From positions 62,001-126,000 of the forward strand of contig NZ_ATUE01000007.1 in assembly GCF_000420045.1 (NCBI RefSeq): DNA of 64,000 nucleotides, given 5' to 3'. Shown piece after piece: positions 23,926-32,018 of this stretch (positions are counted from its first letter, which is position 1; every line of letters begins with the position of its first letter). Origin of the DNA: Perlucidibaca piscinae DSM 21586. GTDB taxonomy: Bacteria; Pseudomonadota; Gammaproteobacteria; Pseudomonadales; Moraxellaceae. The notes under the pieces were generated by a model. That model did not search any database, was not told the origin of the DNA, and saw only the letters and a program-made list of their open reading frames with translations. A program made the translations under genes and the position numbers.

Positions 23926-25179
23926 ATGAACGCATCGCTGCCGACCCGGCTTGGCCTGCTGCTCGCGCTCTACCTGGCGCAGGGCATTCCGTTCGGCATC
24001 TACACGCAGGCATTGCCGGCGATTCTGCGTACCTACGAGGCGCCGTTGTCGCTGATCAGTCTCAGCGGACTGCTTGCCATCCCGTGGGCGCTCAAGGTGT
24101 TCTGGGCGCCTTGGGTAGACCGCTATTACTGGCCACGTCTGGGCTACCGCCGGAGCTGGATCCTGCCCATGAATCTGGGGCTGATCGGCGTTCTGGTCGG
24201 ACTTGCCGCGTTCGATCCCGCCAGCCTGCGCGATCCGACCGGTGTCTACACCCTGTTCGCGTTGCTGTTCCTGGTCAATCTGTTCGCCGCCACCCAGGAC
24301 GTGGCCACTGACGGGCTGGCAGTGCGCATCCTGGCGCCTCATGAGCGCGGCCTCGGCAACGGCATACAGGTGTCCTCGTACCGGGTAGGCATCATCATTG
24401 GTGGCGGCTTGCTGCTTTACGTGCTCGACACGCTGGGCTGGCAGCTCTCGTTCATCGTGCTGATCGGCTTCTCCTGCCTGCTGCTGCTGCCGGTCGTCCT
24501 TTACCGCGAGCCACCGGTGCTGCCTGAAGTGCGTGCTCACGCGCATGACCCGGTCTGGCAGATCTGGCGAGACTTCTTCCGGCGTCCGGGGCTGGAGGGC
24601 TGGATCTGGGTGCTGGTCACCTACAAGGTCGCCGAATCACTGGCCTCGGCCATGGTCAAGCCGATGATGGTCGATCAGGGCATGAGCCTGGCGGATATCG
24701 GCCTGCAGGTCAGCATGGCCGGTGCCGTCACCACCATCACCGGCGCCATGCTGGGTGGCTGGCTGGTGACCCGTCTCGGACGGCGTACCGGCATGGTCGC
24801 CTTCGCCGCCGTGCAAAGCCTGCTGTTTGCCAGCTATGCCTGGCCGGCCACCGGCCAGGGTCTTGCCGGTCTGAGCTCGACCCAGCTCATCGTGGTGATC
24901 AACGCGGCCGAGCACCTGCTTGGCGGCATGGCCATGGCAGCGCTGCTGTCGGCGGTGATGGACCGGGCCCGCCAGTCACATGCCGGCGTTGATTTCACGC
25001 TGCAGGTCAGCCTGCTGGCGGTGTTCGGCGGCCTGTTCTATCTGCCTGCCGGACTGCTGGTGGAGCAGATCGGCTATGCCAGCCACTTCCTGGTGGCGGG
25101 TCTTGCCGGCCTGCTCCTGCTGTGGCCGGCCTGGCGTTATACTCGCGAGCCGGATCAACTGTCGCCTGAGCCCGCCTGA
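23926..25179 (+). CDS. AmpG-like major facilitator transporter
   Basis: A 417-residue inner-membrane protein with about twelve hydrophobic segments, of the MFS branch that includes AmpG muropeptide permeases and acetyl-CoA-type transporters. Family features are the opening LYLAQGIPFGIYTQALPAILR, AIPWALKVFWAPWVDR and the ATQDVATDGLAVRIL helix. GAGGTGAC lies before ATG 23926. A role in recycling anhydro-muropeptides is possible but not proven; no ampD or beta-lactamase gene is close. Confidence 0.85.
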   Translation: MNASLPTRLGLLLALYLAQGIPFGIYTQALPAILRTYEAPLSLISLSGLLAIPWALKVFWAPWVDRYYWPRLGYRRSWILPMNLGLIGVLVGLAAFDPASLRDPTGVYTLFALLFLVNLFAATQDVATDGLAVRILAPHERGLGNGIQVSSYRVGIIIGGGLLLYVLDTLGWQLSFIVLIGFSCLLLLPVVLYREPPVLPEVRAHAHDPVWQIWRDFFRRPGLEGWIWVLVTYKVAESLASAMVKPMMVDQGMSLADIGLQVSMAGAVTTITGAMLGGWLVTRLGRRTGMVAFAAVQSLLFASYAWPATGQGLAGLSSTQLIVVINAAEHLLGGMAMAALLSAVMDRARQSHAGVDFTLQVSLLAVFGGLFYLPAGLLVEQIGYASHFLVAGLAGLLLLWPAWRYTREPDQLSPEPA

Positions 25180-25181
25180 GC

Positions 25182-25436
25182 ATGTCCACGTTTGCCGCTG
25201 CCCCTGCCGATCTGCCCTTGCTGGATGCGCGCGGCCTGCGCTGTCCCGAGCCGGTCATGATGCTGCACAAGAAGGTCCGCGAACTCGCCGCTGGCGATGA
25301 GCTCGTGGTCTGGGCCACCGATCCCTCGACCCAGCGCGACATTCCTAAGTTCTGCCAGTTCCTGGGGCATGAGCTGCTGTCTGGCGAGGAGCGGGCGCCG
25401 GGGGAGTATCACTACCGGTTGAGGAAGGGCGGCTGA
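25182..25436 (+). CDS. tusA: Sulfur carrier protein TusA
   Basis: TusA relays sulfur as a persulfide from a cysteine desulfurase to thiouridine synthesis at tRNA position 34 and to molybdenum cofactor synthesis. It is 84 residues with the sulfur-carrying Cys21 in RGLRCPEPVM and the conserved final KFCQFLGHELL segment. It starts two bases after the transporter stop, so the two are probably co-transcribed. Confidence 0.94.
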   Translation: MSTFAAAPADLPLLDARGLRCPEPVMMLHKKVRELAAGDELVVWATDPSTQRDIPKFCQFLGHELLSGEERAPGEYHYRLRKGG

Positions 25437-25440
25437 GCTG

Positions 25441-25561
25441 CGTCTGCCCGCTGTGATGGGGTGCATGCTGGAAAACACGCGTGAACCCATCCCTGGGGCT
25501 CGGCTCGGCATCCCTGCCTCGCACGGTTTTCCCGCTTGCACCCCATCACAGCCGGCTTACG
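25441..25561. repeat. Long imperfect inverted repeat between convergent genes
   Basis: Arms of 36 bases (25441-25476 and 25526-25561) match at 31 positions, with a perfect 16-base core (25450-25465 and 25537-25552). The 49-base middle contains two CATCCCTG copies (25489-25496 and 25509-25516). It fills almost the whole gap between the tusA and MATE stops and overlaps the latter. It could be a two-way terminator or a copy of a dispersed intergenic repeat; only this copy was seen in the window. Confidence 0.75.
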
Positions 25562-26978
25562 ATCCAAGCTCTCCATCCGCTCCGTTGCCCAAGGTATCTG
25601 CCCACTCATCCGTCATGCGCCTGAGGCGCCGGTGCAGCTGCCAGTTCAGCAGCACGCAGGCCACGCCCAGCCCCAGCACCAGACCCGTCCAGTAGCCTGA
25701 CGCCCCCCAGACCTGGCCCAGCCAGTCCGTGCTGCCGGCGACGATGCCGAACGGGATGGCCACGCCCCAGTAGGCGACCAGGGTCAGCAGCATCGGGCTG
25801 CGGGTGTCCTGCAGGCCGCGCAGGCAGCCGGCCGCACCAACCTGCAGGGCATCGAAGATCTGGTAGGCGACCGCGAACAGCAGCAGGTGTGCGGCCAGGG
25901 CACGTACTGCCAGATCCTCGCTGAACCAGCTGGCAATGCTGTCCCGGCTGGCATAAAGCAGCAGGGCCGAGGTGCAGGCGATCAGCGTGGTGGTGGTGAG
26001 ACCGACACGGCGGGTCAGGAAGATGCCCGCCAGATCGCGTGCGCCCAGCTGCTGTCCGGTACGTATGGTGAGGGCAATGGCCAGGCTCAGCGGCACCATG
26101 AAGATGATCGAGGTCACCGACAGGGCGACCTGGTGACCGGCCACCACGATGGCGCCGGACGGGCTGATCAGTACCGCCACCAGCGAGAACGAGCTGACCT
26201 CGAAAAAGATGGCCAGACCGATGGGCAGGCCGAGGGCGGCAATGTGGCGGATCTCCGGCCAGTGCGGGCGCAGATGCCGGCGCAACAGGCGCACCGGCGC
26301 AAACACGGGCGCCAGCAGCACGTAGGCGAGCAGCACCAGGCTCATGCCCCACATCACTACGGCGGTGCCCCAGCCGCAACCAGGTCCGCCCATGGCCGGG
26401 ATGCCCCAGTCCAGGCCCCAGGCGGCACTGCCTTCGATGAACAACGCATTGGCGGCAACGTTCAGGCCCAGGCCGAGCAGGCTGATCAGCATCACCGGTA
26501 CCGGCCGGCCCTGGGCTTCGCAGTAGCAGCGCAGCACGAAGAACAGACCGACCGCCGGCATGCCCCAGGACACGCCCTCCAGATAGGCCCGGGTCAGGTC
26601 GCGCAGGGCCGGCTCCACGCCCAGCCAGTCGAACAGCGGCCAGGCATGACGTATCAGCAGCAACCCGGTGATGCCGACCAGCAGTGCCAGCCAGAGCGCC
26701 TGGTGGGTGATCTGCTGGATGCGCTCCGGCTGCTCGGCGCCATGGGCCTCCGCCACGAGCGGGGTGGTGGCCAGCAAGGTGCCGGTGGTGAGCAGGAACA
26801 GCGGCAGCCAGATGCTGGAACCCACCGCGACGGCCGCCAGATCCAGTGCCGACACCTGGCCCGACATCACCGTGTCGATGAAGCCGTAGGCAGCCTGCGA
26901 AAACTGGCTGATGAAAATCGGGGCGGCGAGCCAGAGCAGCTGGCGCAGCTCGGCCAGGGCCGGGCGCGGCGTGCTCAT
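25557..26978 (-). CDS. MATE-family multidrug efflux transporter
   Basis: A 473-residue inner-membrane protein with about twelve hydrophobic segments in two similar halves, of the NorM/DinF-like MATE family that exports cationic drugs in exchange for Na+ or H+. The N-terminal PIFISQFSQAAYGFIDTVMSG and the second-half LPIGLAIFFEVSSFSLVAVL are typical. Its ATG overlaps the Nudix gene TGA, so the two form one leftward unit. The substrate is not predictable. Confidence 0.9.
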   Translation of the reverse strand: MSTPRPALAELRQLLWLAAPIFISQFSQAAYGFIDTVMSGQVSALDLAAVAVGSSIWLPLFLLTTGTLLATTPLVAEAHGAEQPERIQQITHQALWLALLVGITGLLLIRHAWPLFDWLGVEPALRDLTRAYLEGVSWGMPAVGLFFVLRCYCEAQGRPVPVMLISLLGLGLNVAANALFIEGSAAWGLDWGIPAMGGPGCGWGTAVVMWGMSLVLLAYVLLAPVFAPVRLLRRHLRPHWPEIRHIAALGLPIGLAIFFEVSSFSLVAVLISPSGAIVVAGHQVALSVTSIIFMVPLSLAIALTIRTGQQLGARDLAGIFLTRRVGLTTTTLIACTSALLLYASRDSIASWFSEDLAVRALAAHLLLFAVAYQIFDALQVGAAGCLRGLQDTRSPMLLTLVAYWGVAIPFGIVAGSTDWLGQVWGASGYWTGLVLGLGVACVLLNWQLHRRLRRMTDEWADTLGNGADGELGS

Positions 26979-27892
26979 TGGCCCCGGTAGCCGAGTGTGC
27001 GCAAGGTTTCTTCGATACGAACGCCGTCGGGTCCGAAATGACGCTGGCGCAGCAGGCCGTCCAGAATGACCAGGCCCGCATCCCAGGTGAAATGGCCGTC
27101 CAGCACCATGGCCAGCGCCTGTGCCACGGGCAGCAGACGGGCATCGGCCACTTCACCGTCCTGGTTGGTGGGCAGGAAGTGGGCTGGCAGCCAGTGGTCG
27201 AAGACGGCAATCCATTCCTCCTGCACACCTTCGCCCAGGCGGCGATGGATGTGCAGCCGGCTTGCAGGCGAGGGCACGCGACGGAAGTGCAGGCCGGCCT
27301 CTTCCCAGGCCTCCCGCTCCAGCCCGGTGGCCAGTGACTCGCCGGCGCTGACGCCGCCACCGACCAGATTGTCGAGCTTGCCCGGGTCGACGAACTTGTG
27401 CGGACTGCGCTCGGCAACCCAGAGCGCGACACCATCCGGCGTCGCCACCCAGCCGTTCATGTGCACGGAAGGCGTGCACAGGCCCAGGCTGCGAAAGGCG
27501 GCACGCTCCATGACCAGGTAGGGCTGGCCGGTGACGGTCAGCAGCATGTTCTCGTCGCGCCAGTTCAGCAGCAGGCCCTGATCCCGCAACGCAATCATCC
27601 AGGTCTGCAGATGCTGGCTGCGTGTCTCGCAGGTATCGCCTGCATTGACATGAAGTCCGCTGTCGTCAAGCCGGATGCGTTCCGGGCTCTGCGCCTGCAG
27701 CGCCTCGGCAAGCGCAGGACGAACCCAGCCCAGGGCGCGGCCGTCCAGCCACAGGCGCAACTCGCTGTCGGGCACGAAGCGCGGCATGCTGTGCAGGAAG
27801 GCGATGACCCGGTCGGCGAGGGGGGATGACAGCAAGGGCGAGTCCTCTGGGCTGGTCAGGAAAGTCGGCAGTGTAGCAAACCCCGATGGCAT
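26975..27892 (-). CDS. Nudix hydrolase with DUF4743 domain (thiamine-diphosphate type)
   Basis: A 305-residue protein in two parts. An N-terminal DUF4743-like region (about 20-140) is followed by a Nudix domain with a complete Nudix box at 179-201 (GGVSAGE then REAWEEAGL). The same two-domain layout occurs in yeast and plant enzymes that hydrolyse damaged (oxo- or oxy-) thiamine diphosphate, so a metabolite-repair role is likely by family. ATG 27892 overlaps the pdxB control region; a start further in is possible. It is followed with a four-base overlap by the MATE gene and diverges from pdxB, another vitamin-cofactor gene. Confidence 0.83.
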   Translation of the reverse strand: MPSGFATLPTFLTSPEDSPLLSSPLADRVIAFLHSMPRFVPDSELRLWLDGRALGWVRPALAEALQAQSPERIRLDDSGLHVNAGDTCETRSQHLQTWMIALRDQGLLLNWRDENMLLTVTGQPYLVMERAAFRSLGLCTPSVHMNGWVATPDGVALWVAERSPHKFVDPGKLDNLVGGGVSAGESLATGLEREAWEEAGLHFRRVPSPASRLHIHRRLGEGVQEEWIAVFDHWLPAHFLPTNQDGEVADARLLPVAQALAMVLDGHFTWDAGLVILDGLLRQRHFGPDGVRIEETLRTLGYRGQ

Positions 27893-27922
27893 ACTCGCAG
27901 CAGGACGGGGCAGGGACAGAAC

Positions 27923-29107
27923 ATGCGATCAGACGAGTTGCAGGTGGTGGCGGATGAAAACATGCCGGGGGTCGAGGCCTGCTGGCAGGCGCTGATGCCG
28001 GCGTTGCCGGTGCGCATCCGGCGCTTGCCGGGCCGGCAGCTTTCGGCGACGGACGTGGCGGATGCCGACGTGCTGCTGGTGCGCTCCGTGACCCGGGTCG
28101 ATGCCAGCCTGCTCGCTGGCAGCCGCGTGCGTTTTGTCGGGACGGCGACCATCGGCACGGATCACGTTGATCTACCGTATTGCGCGGCTCATGGCATCAC
28201 CGTGGCCTCGGCGCCGGGATGCAATGCCCGAGCCGTCGCCGAGTGGGTACTGGCAGTGATTGTGCAGCTGGCGGCGGAGCGTGACCGGTCTCTGGATGGC
28301 CGCACGCTGGGCATTGTCGGATTCGGCCATGTCGGCCAGCAGGTGGCGACCCTGATGCGTCCGCTCGGTCTGCGCCTGATTGCCTGTGATCCGGCACATG
28401 CTCGAGAGCTTCCCGGGTTTCCCGACGTGACCCTGCATGCCTTGCCTGACCTGCTGGCAGCATCCGACATCGTCACGCTGCACACGCCGCTGACGCGCAG
28501 CGGGCCACACCCCACCTGGCGGATGATCGACGACGCCGCCCTGCGCCGTCTGCGACCAGGGGCATGGCTGATCAATGCCGGTCGCGGCGATGCCATCGCC
28601 GGTGAGGCATTGCGGCACTGGCTTGAGAATGAGAACGGACCGTGCGTGCTGGATGTCTGGCCCGAGGAGCCGCGCCTGTCTCCCGCGCTGGTTGCGCACG
28701 TCAGGCTGGGCTCGCCGCATGTCGCCGGTCACAGCGTCGAGGGCAAGTGGCGTGGGACCTGGCAGGTGGTGCAGGCTGCAGCTGCCCATCTGGGCCGCTC
28801 CGCGCCGGACGGTGCCAGCCTGTCAGCGGCATTGCCTGGCCACGACGGTGCCTCACCCCTGTTGCCGCCAGCCACGGCCGGGATGTCCTCGATCCGGCGA
28901 CTGGCCTTCCTGCTCGGGCAGGTGATCGACCTGGTCGGGGACGATGTTCGCCTGCGTGACTCCGTGCTGACATCGGATCCCGTCCAGGCCTTTGACGCCT
29001 TGCGCAAGCACTATGCCGCCCGTCGCGAGTTCACGTCCTGGACATTGACCCTGGCGCCGGACGATCCGCTGCGTGACGTGCTTATCGCTCTCGGCTTCAG
29101 CTGCTAG
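27923..29107 (+). CDS. pdxB: Erythronate-4-phosphate dehydrogenase
   Basis: PdxB oxidises 4-phosphoerythronate in the DXP-dependent vitamin B6 (pyridoxal phosphate) pathway. It is 394 residues with a D-hydroxyacid dehydrogenase fold. The NAD motif GFGHVG is at 133-138, and catalytic Arg221 (NAGRG), Glu in WPEEP (248-249) and His266 (SPHVAG) are present. The C-terminal PdxB dimerisation domain (about 300-394) is present. A TGGCATACT at 27890-27898 resembles an extended -10 about 30 bases before ATG 27923. Confidence 0.94.
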   Translation: MRSDELQVVADENMPGVEACWQALMPALPVRIRRLPGRQLSATDVADADVLLVRSVTRVDASLLAGSRVRFVGTATIGTDHVDLPYCAAHGITVASAPGCNARAVAEWVLAVIVQLAAERDRSLDGRTLGIVGFGHVGQQVATLMRPLGLRLIACDPAHARELPGFPDVTLHALPDLLAASDIVTLHTPLTRSGPHPTWRMIDDAALRRLRPGAWLINAGRGDAIAGEALRHWLENENGPCVLDVWPEEPRLSPALVAHVRLGSPHVAGHSVEGKWRGTWQVVQAAAAHLGRSAPDGASLSAALPGHDGASPLLPPATAGMSSIRRLAFLLGQVIDLVGDDVRLRDSVLTSDPVQAFDALRKHYAARREFTSWTLTLAPDDPLRDVLIALGFSC

Positions 29108-29154
29108 CATTCGCTTCTTCGTTTCGCCGACACGTACACGGGGTGCATCCGGTC

Positions 29155-30567
29155 ATGCTCAACACCTTTGTCATCGCCTATCTGGTGCTGTCTGTCGCCG
29201 TCGGTCTGCTGGCCAGCTTGCGGGTGCACAACTCCCGTGACTTCGTGTCTGCCGGCCGCAGCCTGCCGCTCAGCATCGTCACTGCCACCATGTTCGCGAC
29301 CTGGTTCGGCTCGGAGTCCGTGCTGGGCGCACCGCCGACCTTTCTCGAGGAGGGCATCGGCGGCATCGTGGCCGACCCCATCGGTGCCGCCTTCTGCCTG
29401 ATCTTCGCCGGCCTGTTCTTTGCCCGGGCGCTGTATCGCCGCAACATGCTGACCATCGGTGACTTCTTCCGGCAGAAGTTCGGGCGCGAGGCCGAGGTCG
29501 TCGCCTCCACCGCCATCATGCTGTCCTACCTGGGCTGGGTGTCGGCGCAGATGATCGCGCTGGGCGTGGTGTTCACCAGCCTCAGCGGCGGCAGCATCAG
29601 CCATGACCAGGGCATCATGATCGGTGCGGCCATCGTCATTTTCTACACCATGTTCGGCGGCATGTGGTCCGTGGCCATCACCAGCTTCGTGCAGATGATC
29701 ATCATCATCATCAGTCTGCTGATCATTGCCTGGGTGGTCGCCGGCAAGGCGGGTGGCGTTGACGTGGTGATCGATCATGCTCGCGCTGCCGGCAAGTTCG
29801 ACGGCTTCTGGCCTGGCTGGGACCTGGCGGCCATCCTGGCCTTTGTCGGTGCCTTCGTGACGCTGGCGCTGGGTTCCATTCCCCAGCAGGACGTGTTCCA
29901 GCGCATGAACTCGTCGAAAAACGAGAACATCGCCGTCGCCGGTTCGGTACTGGGTGGCGTCGGCTACCTGGTGTTCTGCATGGTGCCGCTGTTCCTCACC
30001 TATGCCGCCGTGGTGATTGATCCGACCCTGGTGGAGCGGGTCATGGCCGTCGACAGCCAGCAGGTGCTGCCAACCTTCATCCAGCAGGACCTGCCGCTGA
30101 TCATGCAGGTGCTGTTCTTCGGTGCGCTGCTGTCCGCCATCATGTCCACGGCGTCCGGCACCTTGCTGGCACCATCCACGGTGTTCACCGAGAACCTGTT
30201 GCGTCCGCTGCTGCCGCAGCAGACCGATCACCAGTTCCTGTGGACCCTGCGTCTGGTGGTGCTGGTGTTCGGCATCTTCATCATGTGGTTTGCCGTGCAG
30301 TCCGACTCCAGCATCTTCGAAATGGTCGAGAACGCCTACAAGGTCACGCTGTGTGCTGCCTTCGTGCCGCTGGTCGCCGGCATCTACTGGTCGCGCGCCA
30401 ACCGTGCCGGCGCCCTGACTTCCATGATTGCCGGCATCACGGTCTGGATCGGTCTCGAGATCGTCGCACCCGAAGGCATCTGCCCGCCGCAGCTGGCCGG
30501 TCTGGGCGCCGCCATCCTGGGCATGCTGGTCGGTTCGTACTGTTCCAAGGAACGCGCACCGGCCTGA
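29155..30567 (+). CDS. Sodium:solute symporter family protein
   Basis: A 470-residue inner-membrane protein with about thirteen hydrophobic segments, of the sodium:solute symporter family (proline, pantothenate, choline and acetate carriers). Family features are the early SAGRSLPLSIVTATMFATWFG, the SYLGWVSAQM helix and the GALLSAIMSTASGTLLAPS segment. ATG 29155 was preferred over GTG 29143. It begins 47 bases after pdxB, so co-transcription is possible. The substrate cannot be told from sequence. Confidence 0.88.
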   Translation: MLNTFVIAYLVLSVAVGLLASLRVHNSRDFVSAGRSLPLSIVTATMFATWFGSESVLGAPPTFLEEGIGGIVADPIGAAFCLIFAGLFFARALYRRNMLTIGDFFRQKFGREAEVVASTAIMLSYLGWVSAQMIALGVVFTSLSGGSISHDQGIMIGAAIVIFYTMFGGMWSVAITSFVQMIIIIISLLIIAWVVAGKAGGVDVVIDHARAAGKFDGFWPGWDLAAILAFVGAFVTLALGSIPQQDVFQRMNSSKNENIAVAGSVLGGVGYLVFCMVPLFLTYAAVVIDPTLVERVMAVDSQQVLPTFIQQDLPLIMQVLFFGALLSAIMSTASGTLLAPSTVFTENLLRPLLPQQTDHQFLWTLRLVVLVFGIFIMWFAVQSDSSIFEMVENAYKVTLCAAFVPLVAGIYWSRANRAGALTSMIAGITVWIGLEIVAPEGICPPQLAGLGAAILGMLVGSYCSKERAPA

Positions 30568-30585
30568 ATGATTCGTGAATGACGG

Positions 30586-30608
30586 GCTGGCGCGGCAACA
30601 GCGTCAGC
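30586..30608. terminator. Small hairpin between convergent genes
   Basis: GCTGGCGC (30586-30593) and GCGTCAGC (30601-30608) pair at seven of eight positions around a seven-base loop, between the symporter stop and the desaturase stop. No T-run follows. Confidence 0.35.
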
Positions 30609-31557
30609 GCGTCGCCTGCTTCAGCACGCTGACCAGGCTGCCACCCTGGTTCTGCGCCGGAATCACGCCATCGTTTGCCAATGCCTCATGCAGTCTGGGC
30701 AGGTTCCAGCAGGGTGCGGTGGGCAGCAGGTGGTGCTCGAGGTGGTAGTGCTCGTTGTGCGGTGCCAGCAGCCAGCGTTCCCACCAGCTCGCCCGGCTGC
30801 TGCGCGCGTGCATCAGGGCATCCGTGCTGTGCGGGTCGGCGACCACGGCGTGATCGGCAATCTGGCGCACGCGCATGCACACCGGCAGCACGAACAGGAA
30901 GGCGATCAGCCAGAGCAGGTAAACCTCTGGATGGCCCAGTGCGGTCAGCACACCGATGAAGATCGCTTGCCACAGCCAGGCGATCCAGCTTTTGCGAGCC
31001 ATGAAGGCGCCTGCAAATCCCCTGATGCCCTGTGGCCTGGGCTCGGCACGCACCACGCGACCGGTGAGCTCGTAATGCCAGTAGCCGATCTGCATGCCGA
31101 TGAGGCCGATCACCGACTTGATGCCGGTCAGGCCGCTGACGTCACGCAGCAGCTTGCGGCGCAGGCTGGCCGGGCTGACCGGATACTGCTCCGTCATGAT
31201 CAGGTCGGGATCGTCGGCGGTACCGGCGAGTCTGTGGTGTGTCATGTGATAGGCACGGTAGCCCGCCATGTTCTGCAGCAACGGCTGGGCTGCCAGCCAG
31301 TCGCCGACCAGATCGTTGAGGCGGGCACTGGCGAACAGCGAGCGGTGCGAGGCCTCGTGCTGCAGAATGGCCAGTCCGGCCTGTCCGGCGGCGAGCAGCA
31401 GCAGTGATGCCAGCCAGGCCAGCGGATGCGGCCAGATCACGCTGATCGCGAAGCCTGCACTGATCAGCAGCCAGTCCTTGGCGGTTTCCCAGGCGCCACG
31501 CCAGTCGGATTTACGGGTCAGTTCGGCGCGCAGCGCCGGGTCCAGGACGTATCTCAT
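30604..31557 (-). CDS. Membrane fatty acid desaturase-family protein
   Basis: A 317-residue integral membrane di-iron enzyme. Three histidine boxes bind iron: HEASH, HMTHH and HNEHYHLEHH. Hydrophobic segments lie between the boxes. Related proteins introduce double bonds into membrane lipids or modify carotenoids or sterols; the exact substrate is unknown. ATG 31557 is preceded by an AT-rich control region with a perfect TTGATATCAA palindrome, which suggests repression by a dimeric regulator. Confidence 0.87.
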   Translation of the reverse strand: MRYVLDPALRAELTRKSDWRGAWETAKDWLLISAGFAISVIWPHPLAWLASLLLLAAGQAGLAILQHEASHRSLFASARLNDLVGDWLAAQPLLQNMAGYRAYHMTHHRLAGTADDPDLIMTEQYPVSPASLRRKLLRDVSGLTGIKSVIGLIGMQIGYWHYELTGRVVRAEPRPQGIRGFAGAFMARKSWIAWLWQAIFIGVLTALGHPEVYLLWLIAFLFVLPVCMRVRQIADHAVVADPHSTDALMHARSSRASWWERWLLAPHNEHYHLEHHLLPTAPCWNLPRLHEALANDGVIPAQNQGGSLVSVLKQATR

Positions 31558-31568
31558 TTAATTACTCT

Positions 31569-31578
31569 TTGATATCAA
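31569..31578. promoter_or_regulatory. Palindromic operator candidate before the desaturase gene
   Basis: A perfect ten-base palindrome TTGATATCAA lies 11 bases upstream of the desaturase ATG, in the only clearly AT-rich intergenic stretch here (31558-31620). On the minus strand, T-rich -10-like words (TACATT, TATTTT) lie 10-25 bases further upstream, so a bound protein would sit just after the promoter. Confidence 0.4.
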
Positions 31579-31649
31579 CAAATGAAAATAAATGTAATGA
31601 ACAGTCCTATCTTACCGCGATCAGCCGCGCAGGCAAGTCGTCAGCGTCT

Positions 31650-31655
31650 TATAAT
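31650..31655 (+). promoter_or_regulatory. -10 box of bolA-trhO
   Basis: A consensus TATAAT lies 30 bases before the bolA start, with AGGAG at 31675-31679 as ribosome binding site. I see no convincing -35. Confidence 0.5.
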
Positions 31656-31685
31656 TGAAATCTGATCGATGCCCAGGAGTCGCCC

Positions 31686-32018
31686 GTGGTGACCAATGTC
31701 TCTTTGCCTGCACGTGCCCAGCGTCTGCAGGATCTGCTGCAGGCCAATTTCGATCCGTCGCTGCTGACGGTGGAGAACGAGTCCCATCAGCATGGCGGCC
31801 CGGGCACCGAGACCCATTACAAGGTCACCCTGGTGTCTGCCAAGTTTGAGGGCGTGCGCGCCGTGGCCCGTCACCAGCGTGTCTACGCCCTGATGCAGGA
31901 GGAGATGCAGCAGGGCCTGCATGCCCTCGCGCTGCACATCTACACGCCCGCCGAATGGGCCCGGGTTGGCCAGGCGCCGGACAGTCCTGCCTGCCGTGGA
32001 GGCAGCAAGCATGGCTGA
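31686..32018 (+). CDS. bolA: BolA-family protein
   Basis: A 110-residue BolA-like protein. BolA proteins pair with monothiol glutaredoxins around an iron-sulfur cluster and affect cell shape and stress responses. The core fold is clear: ENESHQHGGPG (ligand loop), THYKVTLVSAKFEG and RHQRVYALM. AGGAG precedes GTG 31686 by six bases; the next codon is also GTG. The tail after TPAEW is short and unremarkable. It overlaps trhO by eight bases, so the two are co-expressed. Confidence 0.92.
   Translation: MVTNVSLPARAQRLQDLLQANFDPSLLTVENESHQHGGPGTETHYKVTLVSAKFEGVRAVARHQRVYALMQEEMQQGLHALALHIYTPAEWARVGQAPDSPACRGGSKHG

Noticed and set aside
25606..27435. A 609-codon minus-strand frame across the MATE and Nudix genes
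   Set aside because: It crosses two real genes in another frame on the same strand and has no domain.
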